A DNA stretch of 45,058 nucleotides from CAYVQE01 sp964633205. Its GTDB lineage: Bacteria; Myxococcota; B64-G9. Of this stretch, positions 7,866 through 16,380 are shown in pieces. The stretch covers positions 1 to 45,058 of the forward strand of contig CAZWFN010000040.1 in NCBI GenBank assembly GCA_964633205.1, given 5' to 3'. The notes below the pieces were generated by a model. It made no database searches, was not told where the DNA came from, and was given only the letters and a program-made list of their open reading frames with translations. Numbering within the stretch: the stretch's first letter is position 1; every line of letters starts with the position of its first letter. The translations under genes and the position numbers were made by a program.

Positions 7866-9089
7866 ATGGCGCGGGCGGACGAGCGCGGCCGGCAGCCGGC
7901 CGACCACGCCGGCATCTTCCTGGAGTTCTTCTACCTGCTGCGCGGCCGGGGGCTGAAGGTCACCCCCGAGCAGTGGCTGACCCTGGTCCAGGCCATGGCG
8001 CTGGGCCTGCACGGCTCGTCCTTGATGGGCTTCTACTCACTGGCCCGCTCCATCCTGGTCAAGGACGAGAGCGAGCTGGACGACTTCGACATGTGCTTCG
8101 CCAAGCAGTTCAAGGGCGCCGAGCTGCCGCTGCGCGAGATCGAGCAAGACGTCTGGCGCTGGCTGGAAGAGCCCATCGCGCCCTACGCCATCGACCCCGA
8201 GCTGCGCCGGATGCTCGACAGCGTGGACGTCGACGCGCTGCGCGCGGAGTTCGAGAAGCGGCTGCAGGAGCAGACCGAGCGCCACGACGGCGGCAACCGC
8301 TGGGTGGGCACCGGCGGCACCTCGCCCTTCGGCCACTCCGGCTACCACCCGGGCGGCATCCGGGTCGGCGGCCAGGGGCGCATGGGCTCGGCGGTGCAGG
8401 TGGCCGCCGCCCGCCGCTTCCGCGAGCACCGCAAGGACGTGGTGATCGACACCCGCCAGCTGGGCGTGGCGCTGAAGAAGCTGCGCGCGCTGAAGCGCTC
8501 CGGGCGGGCCGAGGAGCTGGACGTCGAGGCCACCATCGACCGCACCGCCAAGCAGGCCGGCGACCTGGAGCTGGTCTTCCGGCCGCCGCGGCAGAACGAC
8601 CTGGAGCTGCTGCTGGCCATGGACGTGGGCGGCTCGATGGAGCCCTACCGGCGGCTGGTCGATCTGCTGTTCTCGGCCGCCCACGGCGCCCAGCACTTCA
8701 AGCGCTTCGAGCACGTCTACTTCCACAACTGCGTCTACGAGCAGGTCTACCGCGACAGCCGTTTCAGCGACCCCATCCCGCTGCACGAGCTGCTGCGTCG
8801 CTTCGGCCGCGAGGTGCGGCTGGTGCTGGTCGGCGACGCCCACATGTATCCGGGCGAGCTGCTCGACCCGGGCGGATCCATCCACTGGTGGGAGCGCAAC
8901 CCCGAGCCGGGTCTGCACAGCCTGAAGAAGCTGCAGCAGCACTTTCGCCGCTGCGCCTGGCTCAACCCCATGCCCGAGCGCATGTGGCGGGCGCCCTCGG
9001 TCTCCATCGTCGAGCAGGTCTTCGACATGTACCCGCTGACGCTGGCGGGGGTCGACCGCTTGGCGCGCGAGATGGCCGGCGCGGCCTGA
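7866..9089 (+). CDS. CoxE-like VWA-domain protein, MoxR partner
   Basis: A 407-residue protein. The N-terminal ~120 residues are helical and the C-terminal half is a von Willebrand A-like domain. The metal-binding MIDAS motif reads MDVGGSM (D253-S257), with Gly in place of the first Ser of DxSxS. I believe this variant occurs in the family of VWA proteins that accompany MoxR, so it need not mean loss of function. LVLVGDAHMYP supplies the later MIDAS Asp. A Gly-rich loop (FGHSGYHPGGIRVGGQGRMG) separates the two parts. The ATG at 7866 is preferred; a GTG at 7827 overlapping the moxR end is possible. It probably acts as adaptor between the ATPase and an unknown client. Confidence 0.88.
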   Translation: MARADERGRQPADHAGIFLEFFYLLRGRGLKVTPEQWLTLVQAMALGLHGSSLMGFYSLARSILVKDESELDDFDMCFAKQFKGAELPLREIEQDVWRWLEEPIAPYAIDPELRRMLDSVDVDALRAEFEKRLQEQTERHDGGNRWVGTGGTSPFGHSGYHPGGIRVGGQGRMGSAVQVAAARRFREHRKDVVIDTRQLGVALKKLRALKRSGRAEELDVEATIDRTAKQAGDLELVFRPPRQNDLELLLAMDVGGSMEPYRRLVDLLFSAAHGAQHFKRFEHVYFHNCVYEQVYRDSRFSDPIPLHELLRRFGREVRLVLVGDAHMYPGELLDPGGSIHWWERNPEPGLHSLKKLQQHFRRCAWLNPMPERMWRAPSVSIVEQVFDMYPLTLAGVDRLAREMAGAA

Positions 9090-9107
9090 GCCCAGGCACC
9101 CCGGCCG

Positions 9108-9221
9108 TCAGGGCCGCGGCAGGCAGATGCCCTCCTGGCCGCCGAAGGAGACGCATTCCCAATCGCCCAGCCGGGCGCAGTCGTCGTCGCCGAAGCACAG
9201 CTCGGCGCACTCGCGGCCGCC
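9108..9221 (-). other. in-frame Cys-rich tail beyond the TAG stop
   Basis: Directly after the TAG at 9222-9224 the same frame reads 37 codons before a TGA at 9108-9110. They include GGRECAELCFGDDDCARLGD and end EGICLPRP. The spacing of five cysteines and the CxxLCFGDDDC pattern continue the style of the upstream protein. This looks like the original C-terminus, cut off by a single base change (for example CAG to TAG), a sequencing error, or a stop that is read through. Confidence 0.6.
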
Positions 9222-10862
9222 CTAGGCCTGGCAGCGGCCCTGGTCGTTGCAGACCTCGTCGGCCGGGCAATCGCCGCAGTACATCTCGTCGCCGCAGCCG
9301 TTCGGCCACCAGCCGCACTCCACGCCCAGCTCGTCGCAGCTCGTGGGCCAGCAGTCGCTGCAGCGGCCGCTGTCCCAGTCGCAAGGCTGTTCGGGCGGGC
9401 AGGGCAGGGGCGGGCTGAACTCCAGGCAGGGATCCTGGTCGTACTGGCCGCATTCGACCACGGACCAGTCATCCCAGCAGAAGTGCTCGCCCCATTGACA
9501 CTCGTCCCAGCAACCCTCCGGCACGCAGGCCCGCTCCTCCTCCGAGCAGAAGGTCTGCGGATCGCAGCGCCGGCGCGGGCCCCACTCTGTGCAGGGGTCG
9601 TCGTCGAACTGGCCGCAGGTCCGGTAGCGGCGCTCGTCAACGCAGCGCCAGGCGCCTTCGGGACACTCGTCCTGGCAGGCCGCGACGCACTCGGCGCTGC
9701 CCCAGTCGCACATGGTGCCCTCCGGGCAGCTCTGGCGCGGGCTGAACTCCAGGCAGGGATCGCCGTCCCACTCGCCGCATTCGACGTAGCCGTACTCGTC
9801 CCAGCAATAGCGTTCACCCCAGCCGCACTCGTCGCTGCAGCCGCCGCAGCGGCCGTCGCTGCAGGGCATGTCGGGCGGGCACTCGCTGGTCGGGCCGAAC
9901 TCCAGGCAGATGTCGTCGTCCCACTGGCCGCACTCGGTGTAGCTGAACTCGCCGACGCAGACCGACTCGCCCCACCAGCACTCGTCGCTGCAAGCCTGGT
10001 CGCAGTGGCCGGTGTCCCAGTTGCAGCGTTGGCCGTCGGGGCAGGGCTGGCGCGGCGAGTACTCCAGGCAGGGGTCGGCGTCGAAGTCGCCGCACTCGAT
10101 GAAGCCGAACTCGTCGCTGCACTCGGCCTGGCCCGGCTGCCAGCACTCGTCCTCGCAGGGCCCCCCGCCGCAGCGGCCGCTGGCCGGGTCGCAACGGGTG
10201 TTGTCCGGGCAGGGCTCGGGCGGGCTGAACTCCAGGCAGGGGTCCGGGTCGAACTGGCCGCAGCGCTGCACCGAACGCCGATCGGCACAGCGGGTCTCGT
10301 CCCACTGGCATTCGTCCTCGCACATCTCGGCGCAGCGGCCGAGCTCGGGATCGCACCAGCCGCTCTGACACGGCACCGGCGGGCCCCATTCCCAGCATTC
10401 GTCGTCGTCGAACTGGCCGCATTCGGCCATCATGACCTCGTCGACGCACTGGGTCTGGCCGCGTTCGCACTCGTGCTGGCAGCCGCCGACGCAGGTCCCA
10501 TCGACGCAGCGCGTCCCCGGCGGGCAGGCCTCCGGCTGCGACCACTCGACGCAGCCGTCGCCGTCGGTGTCACGGCAGCTGGTCACCCCGCCGCCGGCGC
10601 AGGCGCTGGCGCCGGCCTGGCAGCGGTCCTCGCAACCGGCGACGCACTGGCCTGCGCGGTCGCAGCGCTGGCCGGCCGGGCAGTCGGCGTCGTGCTGGCA
10701 GACGCTGCCGGCGTCCCGGCACGCGCCGTCGACGCAGATCCGGCCGTGCTTGCACTCGGCGTCCGAGTGGCAGCCCCAGTCGCCCAGCTCACCCCCGCCG
10801 CAAGCGCTCAGGCCGATGGACAGACCGGCACCCAGAACCATCGTCATCGCAGCCCGCATCAT
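9222..10862 (-). CDS. Cys-rich modular lipoprotein, apparently truncated by TAG
   Basis: A 546-residue lipoprotein with lipobox LSAC (C21) after a short signal peptide. Residues 28-76 hold a CxxDxxC-type region like those of myxobacterial surface proteins. Residues 77-503 contain eight tandem modules of about 52 residues, each with eight cysteines and a core like CGQFDxDPCLEFSPPxPCP. A last Cys-rich block (WWPNGCGDEMYCGDCPADEVC) follows. The reading frame stops at TAG (9222-9224), yet continues in frame for 37 more codons in the same Cys-rich style. GGAGGAG 7 nt before the ATG supports the start. The protein is probably on the outer membrane surface, disulfide-rich and structural or binding; no enzyme motif is seen. 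Confidence 0.8.
   Translation of the reverse strand: MMRAAMTMVLGAGLSIGLSACGGGELGDWGCHSDAECKHGRICVDGACRDAGSVCQHDADCPAGQRCDRAGQCVAGCEDRCQAGASACAGGGVTSCRDTDGDGCVEWSQPEACPPGTRCVDGTCVGGCQHECERGQTQCVDEVMMAECGQFDDDECWEWGPPVPCQSGWCDPELGRCAEMCEDECQWDETRCADRRSVQRCGQFDPDPCLEFSPPEPCPDNTRCDPASGRCGGGPCEDECWQPGQAECSDEFGFIECGDFDADPCLEYSPRQPCPDGQRCNWDTGHCDQACSDECWWGESVCVGEFSYTECGQWDDDICLEFGPTSECPPDMPCSDGRCGGCSDECGWGERYCWDEYGYVECGEWDGDPCLEFSPRQSCPEGTMCDWGSAECVAACQDECPEGAWRCVDERRYRTCGQFDDDPCTEWGPRRRCDPQTFCSEEERACVPEGCWDECQWGEHFCWDDWSVVECGQYDQDPCLEFSPPLPCPPEQPCDWDSGRCSDCWPTSCDELGVECGWWPNGCGDEMYCGDCPADEVCNDQGRCQA
9354..10634 (-). repeat. eight tandem ~52-codon Cys-rich modules
   Basis: Eight modules start with CxxEC or CxxRC and carry eight cysteines each. 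Residues around CLEFSPP are nearly invariant in modules 3-6 and 8, while the first two are the most divergent. At DNA level, stretches around the GGCGGGCTGAACTCCAGGCA complement recur. The pattern points to growth by tandem duplication with slower divergence of the outer copies. Confidence 0.8.
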
Positions 10863-11189
10863 GGTCCCGCTCCTCCGCCCACCCCGACCCGGGGCCGGCC
10901 ATCGTCATCGCATCAACGCTACAGTCTAGCCCCAATCCAGCGCAGTGGTCCAGCCCGCGCTATGCCGGATCGTTGGCCAGCGGGGTCGTACAGCAGGACC
11001 GACGCGCTCGCGGGTGTGATCCCCGGGACTCGGGTGTGCACCTTTTGCAACACCGGGGCCGGCGATGAGCGCTGCGGAATCGCCTTGCCCCCGGGCAAGT
11101 CGCTGAAATGTCGCGGTTCTTCTATTTGCGCGGGCGAAGTTCACCCGGCACGCATTTTGCGAGGACTTCATCCGGAGGCGGTGCGCGGC
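10863..11189. other. divergent intergenic region
   Basis: This 327-bp stretch lies between the divergent Cys-rich lipoprotein and barrel-protein genes. I see no credible gene. It holds a perfect inverted repeat, CTTGCCC-CC-GGGCAAG (11084-11099), that could be an operator. No convincing -35/-10 pair was found for either gene. Confidence 0.4.
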
Positions 11190-11699
11190 ATGCGAGCAAC
11201 GAAGAGCGGAGCCCTGCTGGCGATCCTGGTGGCGCTGTTGGCGGCAGCGGCCGCGGTGCGGGCCGGGGAGGGGCCGGAGCACTTCAGGGCGGGGGAGCTG
11301 CGGGCCAGCCTGTCCTGGGATGGCATCCTGGCCATGGAGACCGGCATCTACAAGTTCGGCGCCTCGGCCGGGGTGCACGTGGTGCGCTCGCTGGAGCTGG
11401 GCCTGGAGCAGCAGTTCATCGTGCCGCCGGCCACCGGCGCCGAGAGCCGCAGCTGGGCTTATGCCCGGCTGGTGCCCTTCCGAGACTGGCCGCTCAGCCC
11501 CTTCGTCTCGCCGCGCATCGGCACCTACCACCGCGATCAGCGCTGGGCGGCCGCGCTGGGCATCGGCGCCGGGGCGGTCATGTTCGTCAGCGATCACCTG
11601 GCCTTCGAGGTCAGCCTGTACACCCAGTGGGTGCTGCGAGCGCAGGCCGGGCCCGAACGGCAGCTCGAATTCGACTGGCGGCTGGTGCTGTTCTACTGA
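11190..11699 (+). CDS. small outer-membrane beta-barrel-like protein
   Basis: A 169-residue exported protein. Residues 1-25 are a clear signal peptide (Arg/Lys start, long Ala/Leu core, likely cleavage after VRA). The rest alternates aromatic and hydrophobic residues with polar ones in short strands (LSWDGILAMETGIYKFG, SLYTQWVLRA, LEFDWRLVLFY) and ends in an aromatic residue, which is typical of outer-membrane barrels. The size would fit 8 strands. GGAGG about 11 nt before the ATG supports the start. The family is not recognised and no function can be assigned. Confidence 0.75.
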   Translation: MRATKSGALLAILVALLAAAAAVRAGEGPEHFRAGELRASLSWDGILAMETGIYKFGASAGVHVVRSLELGLEQQFIVPPATGAESRSWAYARLVPFRDWPLSPFVSPRIGTYHRDQRWAAALGIGAGAVMFVSDHLAFEVSLYTQWVLRAQAGPERQLEFDWRLVLFY

Positions 11700-11717
11700 G
11701 CCCGCTGGCGGAGCCGA

Positions 11718-11746
11718 TTGACAGGCCGGCGGGCTGCGGATAGCGT
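11718..11746 (+). promoter_or_regulatory. polA promoter, probably leaderless
   Basis: A perfect TTGACA (11718-11723), a 17-bp spacer and TAGCGT (11741-11746, 3 of 6) lie so that transcription would start at about 11752-11753, the polA ATG. There is no Shine-Dalgarno sequence between. GATAG occurs 9 nt before the ATG, as it does before dprA. Confidence 0.45.
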
Positions 11747-11752
11747 GCCCGC

Positions 11753-14434
11753 ATGTCCGAACGAGGATCCGCCGAACTCTACCTGGTCGACGGCGCCGGC
11801 TATCTGTTCCGCGCCTACCACGCCATCCAGTACCTGTCCAACAGCGCCGGCACTCCCACCAACGCCGTGTTCGGCGTCACCCGCATGCTGCTCAAGCTGC
11901 TCGACGAACGCCGGCCGGACCGGGTGGCGGTGGCCTGGGACCCGGGGGGGCCCAACTTCCGCCACCAGCTGTTCCCCGAGTACAAGGCCAACCGGCCGCC
12001 GCCGCCCGAGGACCTCGAGGCCCAGGTGCCGCTGGTGCTGCGCGCGGTCGAGCTGCTGGCGCTGCCGCTGGTGCAGCGGGTCGGCTTCGAGGCCGACGAC
12101 GTGATCGCCACCCTGACCCACCGGGCCCGACAGGCGGGCCTGGAGGTGGTCATCGTCTCGTCGGACAAGGACCTGATGCAGCTGGTGGGCGAGGGCGTGG
12201 TGATGTGGGATCCGATGCGCGATCGGACCTACGATGCGGCCGCCGTCGAGCGCAAGTGGGGTGTGGCGCCGGCCCAGCTCGGCGACCTGCTGGGTCTGAT
12301 GGGCGACAGCTCGGACAACATCCCCGGCGTGCAGGGGGTGGGCCAGAAGACCGCCGCCAAGCTGCTGGCCGAGCACGGGGGGCTGGAAGACGCGCTGGCT
12401 GCGGCCGCCGGGATGAAGAAGAGCAAGCTGCGCCAGCGCCTGCTGGAGCAGGCCGACCGGGCCCGGCTGTCGCGGCGCCTGGTGGCCCTGGCCACCGATG
12501 TCGAGCTGGATCTGGAACCCGCCAAGCTGGTGCGCGGGGTGCCGGACGCCGAGTCGCTCGACGCCTTCCTGGCCGAGATGGAGTTCACCGCTTTGCGCCG
12601 CGAGTTGGTGGGCAAGCGCACCATCGACACCGCCGGCTACGAAACGGTGCGCAGCCTGGCGGCGCTGGATGCCGTGCTCGACGAGGCGCGCGCCAGCGGC
12701 AAGCTGGCGCTGGATCTGGAGACCACCTCGCTCGAACCGATGCGGGCCGCGATCGTGGGCATCAGCCTGGCGCCGGCCGAAGGCCGGGCGGCCTACGTGC
12801 CGGTGGGCCACACCGGTGACGATGCGGGCCGACAGCTGGAGCTGGCGCTGGTGCTCGAACGGCTGGCGCCGCTGCTGACCGACGGCGCGGTGGCCATCTA
12901 CGGCCAGAACATCAAGTACGACGCCGTCATCCTGGCCCGTTGCGGCGGGCCGCGGCTGGGGACGGTGGCCTGCGACGCCATGCTGGCCTCCTACGTGCTG
13001 GACTCCAGCCGCACCAGCCACGGCCTGGACGCGCTGGCCCTCGACCTGCTGGGCCACGAGACCATCTGCTATGAACAGGTGGCCGGCAAGGGCAAGCAGC
13101 AGATCCCGTTCGCCGCCGTCCCGATCGAGACCGCCACCGCCTATGCCGGCGAGGATGCCGACGTGACCTTTCGCTTGTGCGAGCTGCTGCGGCCGCGGGT
13201 CGAGCGCGCCGGTCTGGCGCCGCTGCTCGACGACGTCGAGCTGCCGCTGGTGCCGGTGCTGTGCGACATGGAGCTGGCCGGGGTGCGGGTCGACCGGGAG
13301 GTGTTGGCCGAGCTCGACGCCGAGTGCCAGCGCTCGATGCAACGCGCGGCCGAACGGGCCATCGAGTTGGCCGGCCGCGAGTTCAACCTCAACTCGCCGG
13401 CCCAGCTGCGGGTGGTGCTGTTCGAGGAGCTCGGCCTGCCGGTGACCAAGAAGACCAAGAGCGGACCATCGACCGATCAGACCGTGCTCGAGGAGCTGGC
13501 GGCGGAGCACCCGCTGCCGGCTGAGATCCTGAGCTACCGCACACTGGCCAAGCTGCGCTCGACCTACCTGACGGTGCTGCCCGGGATGATCCACCCCGAG
13601 ACCGGTCGCATCCACACCCACTTCAACCAGGCGGTCACCGCCACCGGCCGGCTCAGCTCGTCGGAGCCCAACCTGCAGAACATCCCCATCCGCACCGAGC
13701 TCGGCCGGCGCATCCGCGAGGCCTTCGTGGCGCCCGCCGGCTGGCAGCTGCTGGCGGCCGACTACAGCCAGGTGGAGCTGCGCATCCTGGCCCACCTGAG
13801 CGGCGATGCGGCTCTGCTCGAGGCCTTTGCCCAGGGAGAGGACATCCATGCCCGCACGGCGGCGCGGGTGTTCGGCGTGCCGGTGGCCGGGGTGACCAGC
13901 GAGATGCGCGCGCGTGCCAAGGCGGTCAACTTCGGCATCGTCTATGGCCAGGGCGCCTACAACCTGGCCCGCCAACTGCAGGTCCCCCAGCGCGAGGCCA
14001 AGGACATCATCGACGCCTATCTCGAGCAGCACCCGGGCGTGGGCGCCTGGGTGGCCGACATTCACGAGCGGGCGCGGCGCGACAAGCGGGTCGAGACCCT
14101 GTTCGGCCGCCGCCGCTTCCTGCCCGACATCGACGCCCGCAACCACAACGCCAGGGCCAACGCCGAGCGCATGGCCCAGAACACGCCCATCCAGGGCACC
14201 GCGGCCGACATCATCAAGCGGGCCATGATCGCCATCCACCGCGAGCTGGGCCGCCGCAAAATGGCCGCCCGGATGCTGCTGCAGGTCCACGACGAGCTGA
14301 TCTTCGAGGTGCCGCCCGCCGAGGTGGACTTGCTCGGCGAGCTGGTTCGCGACAAAATGGAGGGCGCGGCCGAGCTGGCCGTTGCGCTGACGGTCGACAT
14401 CGCCACCGGCCGCAGCTGGGCCCAGGCCCACTGA
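11753..14434 (+). CDS. polA: DNA polymerase I
   Basis: An 893-residue, full-length family A polymerase for Okazaki fragment processing and repair. All three domains are present: the N-terminal 5'-3' flap exonuclease (DGAGYLFRAYHA, GFEADDVIATL, SSDKDLMQL, MGDSSDNIPGVQGVG), a 3'-5' proofreading domain with its acidic motif intact (LDLETTSLEP), and the polymerase domain with motif A DYSQVELRILAHLSGD, O-helix RAKAVNFGIVYG and motif C QVHDELIFEVP. Many bacterial PolA proteins have lost proofreading residues, but here they look functional. The histidine kinase gene follows after 27 bp in the same direction. Confidence 0.97.
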   Translation: MSERGSAELYLVDGAGYLFRAYHAIQYLSNSAGTPTNAVFGVTRMLLKLLDERRPDRVAVAWDPGGPNFRHQLFPEYKANRPPPPEDLEAQVPLVLRAVELLALPLVQRVGFEADDVIATLTHRARQAGLEVVIVSSDKDLMQLVGEGVVMWDPMRDRTYDAAAVERKWGVAPAQLGDLLGLMGDSSDNIPGVQGVGQKTAAKLLAEHGGLEDALAAAAGMKKSKLRQRLLEQADRARLSRRLVALATDVELDLEPAKLVRGVPDAESLDAFLAEMEFTALRRELVGKRTIDTAGYETVRSLAALDAVLDEARASGKLALDLETTSLEPMRAAIVGISLAPAEGRAAYVPVGHTGDDAGRQLELALVLERLAPLLTDGAVAIYGQNIKYDAVILARCGGPRLGTVACDAMLASYVLDSSRTSHGLDALALDLLGHETICYEQVAGKGKQQIPFAAVPIETATAYAGEDADVTFRLCELLRPRVERAGLAPLLDDVELPLVPVLCDMELAGVRVDREVLAELDAECQRSMQRAAERAIELAGREFNLNSPAQLRVVLFEELGLPVTKKTKSGPSTDQTVLEELAAEHPLPAEILSYRTLAKLRSTYLTVLPGMIHPETGRIHTHFNQAVTATGRLSSSEPNLQNIPIRTELGRRIREAFVAPAGWQLLAADYSQVELRILAHLSGDAALLEAFAQGEDIHARTAARVFGVPVAGVTSEMRARAKAVNFGIVYGQGAYNLARQLQVPQREAKDIIDAYLEQHPGVGAWVADIHERARRDKRVETLFGRRRFLPDIDARNHNARANAERMAQNTPIQGTAADIIKRAMIAIHRELGRRKMAARMLLQVHDELIFEVPPAEVDLLGELVRDKMEGAAELAVALTVDIATGRSWAQAH

Positions 14435-14461
14435 CTCCAATCGAGGCGATACGGATCAGCG

Positions 14462-16240
14462 ATGGCCGACGAAGAGCATCGCGACGCGGCGAATCTGGAA
14501 CAGGCCCTGGCGCGGGTCGAGCAGCAGGTCCGCGCCATGACCGAGGTCGGCCGCAGCCTGACCGCGGTCCACGACCTGGATCAGCTGCTGGAGCTGGTGG
14601 CGGCGCGGGTTTCCGAGATCATGGAAGCCGATCGCAGCTCGATCTTTCTGATCGACGTCGAGGCCGGCGCGGTCTGGTCCAAGGTGGCCCAGGGCGAGGA
14701 AAAGCGCGAGATCCGCATGCCGCTGGGACAGGGGCTGGCCGGCTGGGTGGCCGATACGGGCCGCAGCATCAATCTCAAGGACGCCTACGACGATGAGCGC
14801 TTCAATCCGGAGGTCGACCGGCTGACCGGCTACCGCACCCGGTCGATGCTGGTCGCCCCGCTGCGGGGCAAACAGGGCGACGTGTTGGGCGTGATCCAGA
14901 CGCTGAACAAGCGCGGTGGTCACTTCACGGTCGCCGACGAGGCCCTGCTCGAGGCGGTCTGCTCCCAGATCGCCATCGCCATCGAGAACGCCCAGCTGGT
15001 GCTCAGCGTGCTGGGCAAGAACATCGAGCTGGTCGAGGCCCAGCAAGCCTTGGCGCGCAAGGTCCAGGAGCTCGACGTCCTGTTCCGCTTGGAGCAGGAG
15101 GTCTCGTGCGCCATCCGCACCGAGGACATCCTGACCCGGCTGCTGCACCAGGCGGTCGACATGCTCGGCTGTGAGGCGGGTTCTTTTCTGCTGGTGGCCG
15201 AGGAGACCGGCGAGCTGATCTTCACCACCGCGGTCGGCGGTCGCGAAGAAGAGGTCAAGCACCTGCGGCTGCCGCGCGGTGCCGGCGTGGCCGGTTGGGT
15301 GGCCGAGCACGGCGAGCCGGCACTGGTGTCCGATCCCGCCGCCGACCCCCGGCACCTGCACCACATCGAGCAGGAGCTCGATTTCCCGGTGCGCAACATC
15401 CTGGCGGTGCCGCTGGCCATCGGCGCCGAACGGCTGGGGGCGCTGGAGCTGCTCAACAAGCACGCCGGCGAGTTCGACGAGGACGCTTTGAAGCTGGCCA
15501 CCCTGATCGCCGCCCGGGCGGCGGTGGCCGTCCAGATCGGACAACGGCGCGAGCAGCGTGAGAAGGCCGAGCGGCTGGCCTCCATCGGCCAGGCGCTCTC
15601 CGGTGTGATTCACGATTTTCGCACTCCGATGACCATCATCTCGGGCTATGTCCAGCTGATGGCCATGGAGGACGCCGCCGACAGCCGCAAGCAGCTGGCC
15701 GAGGTGGTGCTGCGCCAGTTCGACTTCATCAACGACATGACCCGTGAGCTGTTGGCCTTCGCCCGCGGCGAGAGCGAGCTGCTGCTGCACAAGATCTACA
15801 CCGAGCGCCTGCTGGCCGAGATGCGCGAGGTGCTCGAGCACGAGCTGGAACAGTCGGGGGTGGAGCTGAGCATCGAGGACTTCTACGGCGGCCCGCTGCG
15901 GGTGGACGAGGTCAAGCTGCGCCGGGTGATTTTCAACCTGGCCCGCAACGCCCGCCAGGCCATGCCCGACGGCGGCCACTTCGTCATCCGGGTGGCCGAA
16001 CGCGACGGTGGGGTGGTCTTTTCCTTCCTCGACGACGGCCAGGGCATCCCGGACGAGATCCAGGATCGACTGTTCGAATCCTTCGTCACCAGCGGCAAGC
16101 CCAGCGGCACCGGGTTGGGCCTGGCCGTGGCCAAGCGCATCGTCGACGAGCACGGCGGCCAGATCCGGGTCGAGTCCCGGCCGGGCCAGGGGGCCCGCTT
16201 CGACCTGTGGCTGCCCAAACGGCTGGAGGCGGCCGGCTGA
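14462..16240 (+). CDS. soluble two-GAF sensor histidine kinase
   Basis: A 592-residue cytoplasmic histidine kinase without membrane segments. GAF1 covers ~35-177 and GAF2 ~218-358. A HisKA dimerisation helix carries the phospho-accepting H384 in GVIHDFRTPMT, and a HATPase_c domain (~478-588) has the N box NLARNARQAMPDGG, DDGQGIP and GTGLGLAVAKR. The input is probably a small molecule or redox signal bound by the GAF domains. GAF1 has no obvious haem or cyclic-nucleotide signature that I can read. No response regulator is nearby, so the partner is encoded elsewhere. Co-transcription with polA is possible but of unknown meaning. Confidence 0.93.
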   Translation: MADEEHRDAANLEQALARVEQQVRAMTEVGRSLTAVHDLDQLLELVAARVSEIMEADRSSIFLIDVEAGAVWSKVAQGEEKREIRMPLGQGLAGWVADTGRSINLKDAYDDERFNPEVDRLTGYRTRSMLVAPLRGKQGDVLGVIQTLNKRGGHFTVADEALLEAVCSQIAIAIENAQLVLSVLGKNIELVEAQQALARKVQELDVLFRLEQEVSCAIRTEDILTRLLHQAVDMLGCEAGSFLLVAEETGELIFTTAVGGREEEVKHLRLPRGAGVAGWVAEHGEPALVSDPAADPRHLHHIEQELDFPVRNILAVPLAIGAERLGALELLNKHAGEFDEDALKLATLIAARAAVAVQIGQRREQREKAERLASIGQALSGVIHDFRTPMTIISGYVQLMAMEDAADSRKQLAEVVLRQFDFINDMTRELLAFARGESELLLHKIYTERLLAEMREVLEHELEQSGVELSIEDFYGGPLRVDEVKLRRVIFNLARNARQAMPDGGHFVIRVAERDGGVVFSFLDDGQGIPDEIQDRLFESFVTSGKPSGTGLGLAVAKRIVDEHGGQIRVESRPGQGARFDLWLPKRLEAAG

Positions 16241-16317
16241 GAAGGAGCCGATTCTTGCGCCAACTCCCCGGACCTGCTAGCCTATTGTCGCTGGATGGCC
16301 CGGCGCGGAGCGGATTC

Positions 16318-16372
16318 TTGACACAGAGCCATAATTAGACCTAAATTAGGCTTAATTTATATTAATTTCCTT
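16318..16372 (+). promoter_or_regulatory. AT-rich promoter/operator island
   Basis: In otherwise GC-rich DNA, about 45 bp are almost pure A/T. TTGACA (16318-16323), an 18-bp spacer and TAAATT (16342-16347) make a fair promoter. A perfect 11-bp palindrome, CCTAAATTAGG (16340-16350), overlaps the -10, and TTAAT-type direct repeats follow to 16368. The layout suggests a regulated promoter for the cpoB-LysM operon, with repressor or nucleoid-protein binding over the -10. Confidence 0.5.
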
Positions 16373-16380
16373 GTGGAGCC

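Noticed and set aside
9354..10634. Possible CRISPR array because of regularly spaced repeats
   Set aside because: Period is ~156 bp with diverged copies inside an open coding frame; no 25-40 bp identical repeats with unique spacers.
11693..14440. 915-codon minus-strand open frame opposite polA
   Set aside because: Low-complexity translation (His/Gln/Gly/Arg) and exact overlap with a complete polymerase I gene.
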